A stretch of DNA of 64,000 bases from Mimachlamys varia (Eukaryota > Mollusca > Bivalvia > Pectinida > Pectinidae), in NCBI GenBank assembly GCA_947623455.1, contig OX392534.1, positions 37,577,426 through 37,641,425 of the forward strand. The letters are read 5' to 3'. Positions 37,191 to 48,700 of this stretch are shown here, in pieces. The notes below the pieces were generated by a model. The model had not been told where the DNA came from. It saw only the letters and a program-made list of their open reading frames with translations, and ran no database searches. The first letter of the stretch is position 1; every line of letters starts with the position of its first letter. Both the position numbers and the translations under genes were made by a program.

Positions 37191-40147
37191 AACTTCTTTC
37201 TACCATTCTTAGTACCGTTAAATCAGGGCTTCAGTCTTATTGTGACACTGTATACTTCAGGATTGGCATTAAAGGGGCATCTCGCGAAAGCCTAAATGCC
37301 TGTTCTTGAATATACATGACGTCTGCACTACTAATTATACTTTCCTGTTATTCCCATATTCAAAGTCCACTCAAAATGTCTATAATGACCACTTGCAAAA
37401 TTGCATTCCTCGGGGAAGCCCAGATAAAAATAGCAGGGATGACGCAGCGTGAGGTGTGCCGCAATTTCCCTGATCGGTTTGACGGAAGGGGCCATACGGG
37501 AGGGGACGCGTAATGTATACGGCTGATGAAACAGAGACAAAGTCCGTGTATAAACTTATTGAATCACATTCACTTTAAAAATAGACATCAATTGCACACA
37601 TACCGATATTCAAATGAAGAATAATTGTCGGCATATCGGCACCATATATCGACACTAGTAATTATCTATATTATATTTACCTGACCGAGGCCGGTACACA
37701 TGGGTACGGAATACGGCCATGGTACAAACCTTAATTTATGTAAAAGGTAATTTTCACGAACCCAACTTTTCAGATGATTTTATAAAATGTATGTAGCATG
37801 CATTGAAAAGTACGAAAATAAAATGACATGAAATGTTTGCGATTTTTTTTACAACTCAATGTCTTGATGATTTTTTCAGAATATCTATATATATACAATG
37901 TACATTCATATTCATTTAAAATCTATCCAACTTTCAGCGTCTTCACACGTTAACACGTAGCACGGAATGCGAACATTTAAGTCCATACAATCATATAACG
38001 CACCATAATCTTAGCATGACTACGTGTATATCAGATTTGGAACTGTGGAAATACTTAATTATAACTACCCGTTATGAATATGTTATGATAATTCCGCTTT
38101 CTTTTTACATCTTTTTTTGTCGTCTTGTAAAGGGACGGTGCCTTTTTTTAAAAAAACCTGCAGGAATGGAATATACATATAGATATATGTTGTATATATT
38201 TTTTTTTTTTTTATTTTTTTTCCCGCGTTATGTATATATTTTCGTAACAAATTCAATACCGGGGTCGCAACCCAGTGATATTTGTACCTTCACTAATTTA
38301 TAGATTAAGTATGAATATCACTTTTTTTTACGCGTACAAACATTTTTTTTCATTCTTTTTGTCCAAATTGAAGCCGTATGTACCTCGGTCGCACGTCCCG
38401 TTTTACAACGTAATCAAACGACTTTTTCTGTTATGATATATATTGTTTTTGAAAATGTCTTTCTATCCAGCAATATAATTAGCTCATACTGTTTTACTGG
38501 AACATAAGATTTTATAAAGGGAATATTATGAAACACACTTTTAAGTTTAAAATTACACACGCATTTTGTGCAACAGAAGACTAAAACAGTTTCCCCTTGG
38601 GTAGCCTCAAAACCAAATCAAAGCTTTATTTGTGCATGTTACCGTTACTCAGAAGAAATATGTAACATACACACAATAGAGCAGGTAGTTTCTCCTTTGA
38701 ATACTTCCCATCTATCAATATGATTCCGTAACGCAGTCTTGCGTCATATTTTGACCATTCGGCAACTTTTCGCTTAGTAGTTGGGCCTTATAGCGGTGTA
38801 ACGGTAATACAATATAGAGTGTTTACAATGGAAACGGCGCTCGCTGCGCATGCGTTGGTAGGTGGAAATCCCAAATCAGAACGTCTGGCCAGACGTTTTG
38901 GGATTCCACTAGTTATTTTGAAATGATTTATTTTATGAATACATATCAGCAAAATCCGATCGTCGTAGTCCATAAGAATACCCACTGGATATGTGTATGT
39001 AATATTTTGAAAAAAAAATAATATGAAAAAAACTTACTTTCGCGGGATGCCCCTTTAACGGGATGTGGATTTTGGAAAACTCAAAAGATCTTCTGATCAG
39101 TCTTGAGCAACTCCTTCTCAAAAATGTTTCGTCTATCAAAACATTTGATTTGTCCACCCTGTGCACTACCATACCACATACCAAACTGAAAGAACGTCTT
39201 CGGTCTCTCGTTATTAGAGCTTTCTGTTCCAAGAAAGGTGAACGGCGATACAAATACATGGTTGTGAGCTATCTTGGGGCATACTTTGTGAAAAACATAA
39301 TAAAAGCTAGGTTGAAATATACTGAGGAAGATATAGCACGAAGGATAGAATTCCTGGTTGACAATATCTTTGTTGAGTTCGGAGGAAAGATTTTCCAACA
39401 GACTTTTGGCGTTCCAATGGTCAGTAACTGTGCCCCACATTTGGCTGACTTGTTTTATTTTCTTACGAGGCTGAATTTGTCGAGAACTAATCAGGACGGG
39501 TAACAAAAACCTTGCCAAATCTTTCAATTTCACTTCCATGTATATCGACGATGTGTTGTCTATAAACAAGAAGTTTGCTGACCTAGTCGATCGTATATAC
39601 CCTACTGAACTTGAGATTAAAGACACAATAGGTTACTCTACATCAGCTTCTTACCTCGATCTTTACTTCAACTATGACCAACACGGGCAACTTACTAATA
39701 AGCTGTATGATAAACGTGACGATTTCGATTTTTCTATTGTAAACTTCCCTCCTCTTGATAGTAACATCCCTGCTTCTCCATCCTATGGTGTATAAATGGC
39801 GCAGCTGATTCGTAATTGTAGGGCTTGGTCTGAATATCGCGATTTTCGTGATAAATATCGACTGCTGATGAACAAACTTATATAATTACGGCACAGGGAT
39901 TCGAGAGATGCAGGCTGGTAATTAAGACTATGCGGTTTTATGGTCGCCATTTTGATCGCATCGAGAACTATTCTGTATCTTTGTGCGATATGAAGATGGA
40001 CGTTTATGAGTTTGCTTATTAGTGTGCTTACTTGTTGTGATTGACAATGTTGACTTGGTTCTCATTTTGAGGTTTGATACTTACTTCGATGTGACCTAAG
40101 ATTTACACGGCGGGTGTCGTCGAAGAAGCAGAAGGCGCTTACTCTTC
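37191..40147 (+). pseudogene. Penelope-like element reverse transcriptase pseudogene, split by an insertion
   Basis: Residues readable at 37193-37270 (LLSTILSTVKSGLQSYCDTV and on) continue at 39059 with GMWILENSKDLL, FDLSTLCTTIPHTKL and QQTFGVPMVSNCAP. These fit the reverse transcriptase of Penelope-like elements. The catalytic motif MYIDDVL lies at about 39538-39558, followed by KDTIGYSTSASYLDLYFN and KRDDFDFSIVNFP. The frame shifts near 39455 and 39505, and a stop replaces the usual Tyr after PSYGV at about 39793. Decayed C-terminal pieces (QLIRN, RFYGR) run to about 40010, and 3' sequence GGCGGGTGTCGTCGAAGAAG lies near 40108-40128. A 1.78-kb TTAA element interrupts the frame at 37272/39055. 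The element is dead. Its upstream part was not found. Confidence 0.85.
37273..39054. mobile_element. TTAA-flanked non-autonomous DNA element inside the Penelope-like pseudogene
   Basis: Inverted ends AGGGGCATCTCGCGAAAG (left, 37273-37290) and CTTTCGCGGGATGCCCCT (right, 39037-39054) differ at one position. TTAA flanks both ends (37269-37272, 39055-39058). If one TTAA is counted once, the surrounding retroelement reading frame is continuous (Ile-Gly-Ile-Asn-Gly-Met-Trp), which proves insertion rather than chance. The interior is AT-rich with no transposase, so the element needed an enzyme supplied elsewhere. The TTAA target suggests the piggyBac group. Confidence 0.75.
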
Positions 40148-40148
40148 G

Positions 40149-40207
40149 CACAAAAAATCGACTATCAGACACGGAAAAAGAGAATTTCTGATTGTCGATT
40201 TTTTGTG
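40149..40207. repeat. Perfect-stem hairpin
   Basis: Arms CACAAAAAATCGACTATCAGA (shown less one base: 40149-40169) and the complement at 40187-40207 pair at 20 of 21 positions around a 17-base loop. It lies just downstream of the Penelope-like 3' sequence and may be its terminal structure or a separate small foldback. Confidence 0.7.
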
Positions 40208-40673
40208 AAATTTGATATCTATATATACATGGTTATCCTCCTCGCCAAATGTGCTTGTGATTTCTTCAACACATTTTCACGCAGCCAGCAAGTTAATATA
40301 GAAAAAATGACTAACTCTTTACTTGTTTTCAACGTTTTTTATGCCCTCGCCATGAAATATGGTGTTACCCATGGTAACGTAACCAGTTTATTTAAATAAC
40401 TACGTATACTGATCCGATTGTCATCAAACTTCGCATACGTAAAAAGCACAAAGAACTTATTTCATATAGGGAAGAGGGCATTTATGTCTCACAGACATTT
40501 CTAGTTTTTCTTATAGTTTTCAAAGACAGTTTAGTTATTGCTACATCATCATGTTATAGTATGAATCATTTAAAACGGGTAACGTCATATCCCAATTTTT
40601 GTAAAAATGAATATGCAAATTAAATAGCATATATTAATATGTTTCGTGTCATAAATGGAAAAATATATGTGGC
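40208..40673. other. Repeat remnant with CATGGTAAC motif
   Basis: Contains ATGCCCTCGCCATGAAATAT and TTACCCATGGTAACG near 40340-40380, related to the repeat in intron 14 of the downstream gene (58551-59210). A GAGGGCATTTATGTCTC block follows at about 40474. No gene seen. Confidence 0.5.
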
Positions 40674-40904
40674 CTAGACCACAGGGACCTGAGAATTTGT
40701 TACAGCTAGTTTTGGACCTAAACTAGGGTGTTAGAATAATTTTACACTTTCGCGGGGTTTAGATCAATTTTCGATAGAAATGCCCCTCAATGGTGTAAAA
40801 CTACTCTAAACACCCCAATCTAGGTCCAAAACTAGCTTTAACCACGGACTTAGATAGCAATCTTAGTCCGTGCTATAATACACTCTCAGGTCCCTGTGGT
40901 CTAG
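40674..40904. mobile_element. Foldback element copy 2
   Basis: Perfect 21-bp terminal inverted repeats CTAGACCACAGGGACCTGAG(A) at 40674 and the complement ending at 40904. Internal arms hold TTTTGGACCTAAACTAGGGT and its mirror near 40820-40850. This copy is uninterrupted and gives the empty-site reference for the nested MITE in copy 1. Confidence 0.8.
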
Positions 40905-40943
40905 ACCTATCTGGAAGAGCTGTTGGTGTATATATATGATAAG

Positions 40944-41425
40944 TTAAGTTAAGTTAAGTTAAGTTTATTACCAGAACAGGATTATTTATCCCCTACTCTG
41001 GTCTCAAAACATACAATATATATATACATGATATTCCATATAATAAATATAGTATGTACATATCAATTAATATTTGTTTAGTTAAAGTTCCGTAATCTTA
41101 CTAGTAAAACAGTTCATATTGATATATCAGCTCTATAATTATAAATAATTTCTTGGTTTTCCCAGAATTTATCTATAGTCTATTTTTGAAACAGTTTGTG
41201 TTTGGAGCAGATACAACAGTCTCTGGTAAAGAGTTCCAAATACGTGCTTCGAATTCTCTTAAAGTGAAGTAATTACTTCTGAGCGAAGAATTTGCTCGTT
41301 GTGGAAAGAGTTTTTTAGTGTTTATTCTTGTGCTATGTTAGGCCTAAATGAAATGTGGTTTTTGAGAGGTGAATACTTACAGTGTAAGACGGGTGACTTT
41401 GTCAGTTTATTATTGAAAAGAGAAT
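40944..41425 (-). pseudogene. LINE ORF2 C-terminal fragment and 3' tail
   Basis: Read on the minus strand, the sequence gives HPYHSLFNNKLTKSPVLHC, SPLKNHISFRPNIAQE, then FEARIWNSLPETVVSAPNTN and DKFWENQEII. The IWNSLP...V..A...FK pattern is the usual C-terminus of LINE reverse transcriptase proteins (CR1/jockey-like groups). Stops and frame breaks show it is decayed. The 3' end is a TTAACT microsatellite (40945-40968), as expected for a LINE tail. Only the 3' end is present, typical of 5' truncation on insertion. Confidence 0.7.
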
Positions 41426-41820
41426 GATAAGGATGTGTAGATACATATTATATGTGTACCACAGACTTACATAGCAATCCAATCCAATTCCGTGGTAGAT
41501 ACATATAAACGTGTATGGTACATTCAGGACATGTACATGTGTATGTACGTCCCTCGGTAAGATAGTGTAAAATCAGACACGTATAAAACCACGTCTTTGG
41601 TAAAATAAAAAAAACGTACACACATACACTTCTGAAATGAAGATATCTTTTACACGAAGTTCCTGATATTACCATTTTTTATAGGAAATATATCTAGTAA
41701 CTTATTCAGATGTGTGCCTCGGCTAGGTCCTTAAATTTAAATAACATGTAATTTTCGCGCGAAAAATAATGCATTCGGAACCTTTCAAAATTTTATATCG
41801 ATTATACGAACACACGCGAA
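41426..41820. other. Unassigned spacer
   Basis: No exon, RNA or named repeat recognised between the LINE fragment and the likely promoter of the downstream gene. Confidence 0.4.
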
Positions 41821-41910
41821 GACTACAGAATTATACAAAATGGCGCCAGGCATGAAAACATTGCCATGCTGAAAGTGTCAGCGTGACGAAAATAACAATT
41901 TTATGGTACA
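41800..41910 (+). promoter_or_regulatory. Possible GTF3C1 promoter / 5' noncoding exon region
   Basis: The motif CAAAATGGCGCCAGG near 41837-41851 matches the AAnATGGCG pattern bound by YY1 and common just downstream of animal transcription starts. The first coding exon is preceded by a good 3' splice site (TTTTTGATTTTCAG, ending 42720), so a noncoding exon upstream is likely, and this is the best candidate zone. The ATG in the motif would open a short upstream frame of about 10 codons. All of this is inference without transcript data. Confidence 0.35.
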
Positions 41911-42237
41911 TACCAGCCAAATATACATACATGGTGAGGAACTTGAACTGTTCATAAGCTTATCTATTTGAGAACCAAATATGTCTCCAAAAGTTCACTG
42001 TCAGAGTGTCAGGGATCTTCGAACACTGTAAATTGTAATGGACATCGGACTTGTGAAATGTAACGTGATGTCGAGTTGCTGACACTGGTTGGTGTCCTTT
42101 AGCAAGGGCATAAGGCCTGCATTATCACTTGATTCCAGAAGTTTAATGCAATCGATAACTTCGTTTGTCCATGATAAATTTGAATTCATTGCTTACTTTA
42201 ATCCATTTTCAAATGATGATGCAACTGAATTTCAAAG

Positions 42238-42362
42238 GACAGTGGCCTGATATAATTTGTTACAGGAAGGCCAAGTTTGGACCAAATGTGAAGCTCTAAA
42301 ACCACGCATTAGGTCCAAAACTCTCCGTAACAAAGTGTCTAGACCCTGTGAGGTCTAGTGCA
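42238..42362. mobile_element. Foldback element copy 3, partial
   Basis: TATAATTTGTTACAGGAAGG, TTTGGACCAAATGTGAAG and the mirrored TTAGGTCCAAAACTCTCCGT, then AGACCCTGTGAGGTCTAG, mark a shorter diverged copy of the foldback family found at 35825 and 40674. Confidence 0.6.
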
Positions 42363-42738
42363 TCAATTTGTTGCACTCAGCTTAAATGGCTATGGCTACA
42401 ACATGCCTGGTGTTTTCTGAATCGGCTGCATGCAGTTAAATTAAACCAAAGGTTTTTTTTCTCACAAAATTACCTATAGGGGACCTACTTTTATCAATAA
42501 CACTGACAAGTCTATGATCTGTTTTTTGTCCTCCATTCTGTAACTTTAGGCTGGTTTATTTCTGTATTATGGGTAGATTTAGAGATGGCTTTGGTGTGTT
42601 TCTCCTAATTACAATTAGGCCTATAGGCTATAGCTATATGTTGTGTGTAAATATAAGCAGAACAATTTTACAATACATTAATCATATAGCTCGTTGAAAT
42701 GGATGTTTTTGATTTTCAGATAATTTGAGGTAAACAAG

Positions 42739-42796
42739 ATGGATACCGATTTTTTGGGGGCCATAAGAGATGAAATTGCTCTGGAAGGATTAGATG
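42739..42796 (+). CDS. GTF3C1: GTF3C1 coding exon 1
   Basis: Starts at ATG in ACAAGATGG, a fair Kozak context, and encodes MDTDFLGAIRDEIALEGLD plus the first base of Gly. The EVALEGLDG-like end is a hallmark of the family N-terminus. Donor GTAAGA, phase 1. A likely 3' splice site just upstream (ending 42720) suggests that the 5' UTR is split. Intron 1 (325 bp) shows nothing notable. Confidence 0.85.
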
Positions 42797-45700
42797 GTAA
42801 GAAACTGATTGATGTCTAATATTTATTAATGTTATTCAGTTTATTAAATTGGACAAAAATGTAACTTACATGTATCTTAATTCAACTTTGCTTTCATCAG
42901 ATTAAGAATATATTCCTACATTCATTCATGAGATGACACTTATTCAGCAAATGTTTTATTAAATATTAGTTCATAGTTTGATTTCTTTATTAATTTGAAA
43001 ACATTATATTGTTTTCTCGTCTTTTATAAAGCCATGAAATTTAATTACATGTAATTCAGTTACTTTTGACATTAAATTTTTGCACATTTTGTTTTTGTTA
43101 TGTAAATGTGGATATTTTCAGGTATAAGCATCGAGTCCCTCTGGATGAGGTTGGCCGCAAGACAGAATTTTCCCATCAAATTAACTGACAAGTCGAAAGC
43201 GTACCTGTGGAGGTGTCTGGTCACACTACAAGGCCTGGAGTACTATGAGATCCCGGAGCTTCGACCACCTTTAGTTGTTTACAATAGCCTAGAATCTTTT
43301 GACCCAGACTCGGGGCGACTCATTGAACTAGTAAGTTTCATGTGTCTATACCATAATAGGAATGGTTCTTCAAGCCATTGTGATAAATAGTTTTCAAACT
43401 CTCATTGGGATTCTTGAATCTTAAAGCTCCTCAATGGGGGTCTGCATGACTCCCATTCGGAAATGTTATTGGGGTGAAAACCTGTGACAAAATTTTTATG
43501 TCAATTAAATCTTTTTGAGTCATATGTTATTTTGTGTCCTTATATTAGGTACTATTTAGGATTGTTTCATTCTCTGTTATCAAAATACTAATTTACTTTC
43601 TTATACAGGTACTTGTAGTTTGAGCGAATTGTATAAAAGTTAGCATCATTGATCATTGTTGCATATTGAAAGCATGAATGCATCTTGAAGATCCTCTATT
43701 CCTCTCTCCCTCTTGTGGTCTTAAGCTTCAAGTACTACATATGGAATATGACAGCAGGAAACCGGGGATAAATAAATAAAATTGAAAATTGTGCATTTAT
43801 GTCAAATCTAGGTAGTTATAAACTCAAACTTGTTTGTCAAAAAATTTTACATTTTCATGCAATCTAGAATTAATATCCAGAAACTTTTTCATGCAGATTT
43901 GGGTAAAAACGGTTGTGCATGTGAAATCAAAAGTACAAAAATCGGGATTATATTGAACTGATGTTTAAGATGAAATCATCAGATGTTAAAAAATAGGAAT
44001 AGTAAATAAAGCAATCTCATAGTCTGAAATTGTTTAATTTTATGGTACAAAGTCGGTAGTCTCCCTTCTATATAGAGAGGGTTGGCAAGTATGCAAATCG
44101 ACCTGTGGGCTATTATTAAACAAATGATGAAAAGGTACACCTGGGATGACTCCCTAGGTGACTTGCACTAAAATTATCATAAACTAATAATGCAGTTACA
44201 TTAAGTACAAATAGAAATGTTTAGTTAGCTGTTGATTTTAAAATATACTATTACTAGCTTTTAAACTCAAATTGCAAATACTTGGCAAAACCTGGATAAT
44301 ATATATAATTATTAAGTTTGCTACAGTATCCAATTTATTTTTTACTAATATTAATACTTCATCCTGTTTAGAACAGTTATATAGTTTGCTGTTGATATTA
44401 AAATATACTATTGCTTGCTTTTAATTTCAAATTGCAAATACTTGGCAGAGCATGGATGATAAATTTATCAATGAAATTCGCTATATTATCCATTTTTTTT
44501 GACTACCGGTAATACTTTATCCTGTTTAGAACGGTTATATAAAGCTTAAATGTGTTTGTGTTGATAGGAACAGGTTCCAGCAGATCCATATCCCATTAAC
44601 ATTGTATGCAAAGATGGTATATATGGATCATGTGCGATGTTTGAAACCCGGAAAAATGTGACAGCTTTGGTGAAAGCAGACGGAGAAAAACCAGCGGTTA
44701 CCCTAGAGGAAGCTAGAACCACGTCAGTATTAAAACTTTCTTTTATATTCTCTGAACTCTGATTTTAGCCCACCATCATCTGTTAGTCGGCTATTCAAAT
44801 CACCCTTCATCCATGGTTTGTCGTCTGTCTGTCCTTAAACTGTTTTTGTTACCACTATTTCTTGAGAAGTACTGGACATATTCTCAAATTTCTTATTAAG
44901 ATTACCCTTAATTGGTCTCTAGTTGTATACTGTCCCATTTTCTGACTGAAGAAATACTGGATTGATCTTTCACAAATTTCATGTACCAGGTAGGTTCCCC
45001 TGGGCATCAAACCTGTTTGTTATTTCTTTTTGAAGTAATTATAAACGTTTAGTAAGTTACATATATATATTATATATACGGTATGTGTCTTGAAAATATT
45101 TATATTGTTGATTAGAATCACTCAAGGTTTATAAAGAACCAGATTATTTGATGGTTTTAAAGTTTCAGTTTGGAATTCATATCGCTGTATCTATTTGCTG
45201 TATGATTTGGTATTTCTGATATTGATTTATGTTTTTGATTTAGCTGGGGTGAGAAGCTGGTGAGTGTGGCCTCCTAGGAGATTATATCGCTGTATCTGTA
45301 TGCTGTATGATTTGGTATTTTCTGATATTGATTTATGTTTTTGATATTTAGCTGGGGTGAGAAGCTGGTGATTGTGGCCTCCCAGGAGATTATATCGCTG
45401 TATCTGTATGCTGTATGATTTGGTATTTTCTTATTTTAATTTATGTTTTTGATTTAGCTGGGGTGAGAAGCTGGTGATTGTGGCGTCTCAGGAGATTCGT
45501 GGGAATGCTATTTGTGGACATCTGTACGACCCTACTCACAACTGGTCCGTGATGACCCATGCTTACTGCATTCTGGAGAGAATCGGCAGGTAATATATCC
45601 CTAGGTGATGAAATAGAACCATATTGTTGGCAACTGATTCTCCATGATACAAAGGTCAAGTATTTGCGTTAAAGAGGTACACCTGAATTAGGGATTCACA

Positions 45701-48700
45701 TGAATTCCAGATTAGCTTTTATAAGGATGGTATTCAGAATGCTTCAAGTTACCTAAAATCTCTTTGACGATGGAATGTGTAGAATATAAGGATGATAAGA
45801 GAAAGTTTCACAATTAAAGGGAGATAATTTATCTAGAAACTTTAGGTACAATTGCACTACCGATTTAACCAGTTGAACTGGTTAAACGTGGAGCGAAAAC
45901 ACCAGGCACAAATTTGGATCGAGGCTGACCTCTGGAAAATCTGGCACGTGTAATTTGAGGGATTCAGACAAACTGCCGAAACTAAATTACTGACTATCGT
46001 TAGCATGTGTTAATTATTTTCTTAAACAATGTCAATCCAGATGAAGATGAAAATATGTAAAGATATGTTCTATAATGTAGTGGACATGTGAAATAACAGC
46101 ATTTTATTCTTTGTATATCATTAATTTCTCCTCCAAAACTGTGGATTTTTAGCTCTGCCTATAGTTCGGTCCAAGTCCGGTTGTTTATCGTGGAATATTT
46201 TTGTGCCGGTTCAACGTGTAGCATGAATGTACCCTAGATGATGATTAGAGAAAGTTTCACAATTAAAGGGAGATAATTTACCTAAAAAATGAGATAATTA
46301 GACCTGACGCTTCAATATGAATTCTAAGTTAGTAAATCTTGAGAATATTCTCTAAAAGGCATTATCCCATTTGTATTGAGCATTTCAAAAATAAATCTGT
46401 GAAGCTCAGTGTGGAATGAAACTTCAATTGTTAGCAGTAAGGAAGTGATGCATTTTAAGTATATAAAGTGTACATGATTATTTTGCTCAGTTTTATAGGC
46501 AATAGTGTATTATTTTCCCAAAATAAAAATTAAGAATATTCCCAATTTAGATAAAAAGAATTTTATCTTTTTCTATTTCTTAAAGGATTGAGCTTTTTAG
46601 ATTTTTTTTTAGTTTAAAACACTTAAGTGTCTCTTACCCTTGATTGTTTTTTAAGTCTTTGCACAATTCTGAGTGCCTTTTTTATGGTCATTGTGCAATA
46701 TCTGTATGTCACAGTTCAGTGGTTATATGTGGGTTTTTTCAGGTTGCGGTTCAATGGTTATAATGTGTTTTTTCCAGGTCGGGGTTCAATGGTTTTATGT
46801 GTTTTTCCAGGTCTTGTTTCAATGGTTATTTGTGTTTTTTCCAGGTCAAGGTCCAATGGTTAAATGTGCTTTTTCCTGGTTGTGGTTCAATGGTTATTTG
46901 TGTTTTTTCCAGGTCACGGTACAATGGTTATATGTAATTTTTCCTGGTTGTGGTTCAATGGTTATTTGTGTTTTTCCAGGTCACGGTACAATGGTTATAT
47001 GTAATTTTTCCTGGTCGTGGTTCAATGGTTATATTTGTTTTTCCAGGTCACGGTACAATGGCTGTATGTCCGTGGGTCCCTTCAGCCTACAGGTGTTCAG
47101 TATGCCTCCTAAGACCATGTTCTACCATACCAAAATTCTGGTGAAGTTAGGACTGGTCAAAAAACAAGTGAGTGTTTATTTAAATCGTTTAGTGAATAAA
47201 ATGTAAATCACTACATTTATAAGATGGTCCAGCTGTCGGGCCAAACCTTATTTATTTTTGTGGAAGTGGTTTTGTGATCTCCACCTTGGGTATGTTTCGT
47301 ACCATATATTGCTGTCCAGCTTAAAGCTTAAAGGTCTCTGGTATCTTTTTTGAATAGAAATTGAAATGTTTCGATTTTCTATACATTCAGATTTAAGCAT
47401 AACAATGATTGAGAAAATGTAGAAAGTCCTATACAAGTGTGATGGTTTTCTATAGAGGTATGTGAGCTGTCATTGTAAAGTATGTACCCTGTTACAGAGC
47501 TTAACAGTGGTGGATATAAAACACAAACAACAGATTCGCCGAATCTTCCACCTGGAGCGGTTCTACAAGGAGATCCAGTCCAAGTACAGTATACTCCTTA
47601 TGCAGGCTTGTAACTACCTGGCCAACTGTCCTAATCATCGAGATCTCGCTAGCACCATACGCGAGCACCTGGTAGGTTGTCTTTTGACCGGGTTATATCG
47701 CATGATAGAACTGACCATTAATATGTTTCAGTGAAAGTGTCTAGAGTTACAGTGACGTGTCGTAACATATTTAACCTGTTTTGTACTTAAAGTTCAGTCA
47801 AAATGCCATCAAATGTTATTTTCACGGCATGTGATTACCCTATCTAGTCAATCTCCTGACGTTGAGACAAAGATTATATGTTGGGTCCCTCGGCTTAATA
47901 CAGGAAAAGCAATGTAATATCAAAGCAATGTATTACCAAAAATGTTCCTGTGTTTGCATAATTAGGAATTCCATTTCATGTCCAAACACATTCACTACAT
48001 TTTTATTGAAGAGTTTTTCGTTGTGCATATTAGTGATTGGGTCTGTCAAGTTTTGAGCGGAAAAACAGAATTAGAGACATCTAGCGATAGCCTCTGTAAC
48101 TACTGTAAATATGGGAGACAACTTCTGTAGTATCTGGTGCTTCTCAGAGTATAAGGCTAGAAGATCATCAATTTAGAACGGTTAAATATAACCTGCATTA
48201 CAGTATTACATGGGTTTAATACGCAAAATTACATGACATCAATATATTCACTGGATAACACTACATTATGTAAGGGAGAATACTCTTGTAAGGCATCTTT
48301 ATAACTGCAGGCAATAGCATTATTTAACCTTACATACTGAAACTGTGCGAGTCCATCGTTTGATTTTGTGAGGTTTAAATGTGACTTTGTGGTGAATGGG
48401 TTACGACATAGTTGAGTCATATCTTTCATTTTCACAGATTTGTCAATTTGTGCACCTTTGATTATTGTAGGAAGTAGACGCTACCTTGTTTAAGAAGTTG
48501 TACTACACCTACCCGAATTTCCTACGTGCTGAAAGACTTACATACAGAGACATGTTTCCAGAGGCTCCCGAGGAGGAGTATATGTGCAAGTAAGTAGATC
48601 TAGTGTTACAGCCATAAGTAAGTAGATCTGGTGTTACAGCCACAAGTAAGTATGTCTAGTGTTAGAGCTACAAGTAAGTAGATCTAGTGTTACAGCCACA

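Noticed and set aside
39866..39900. CTGATGA near the Penelope-like 3' part as a hammerhead ribozyme
   Set aside because: Such ribozymes are known in these elements, but I could not find the matching GAAA core and stems here.
46673..47046. A 5' extension of exon 5 as coding sequence
   Set aside because: It is tandem splice-site repeat; the family pattern and phase from exon 4 require the start at 47047.
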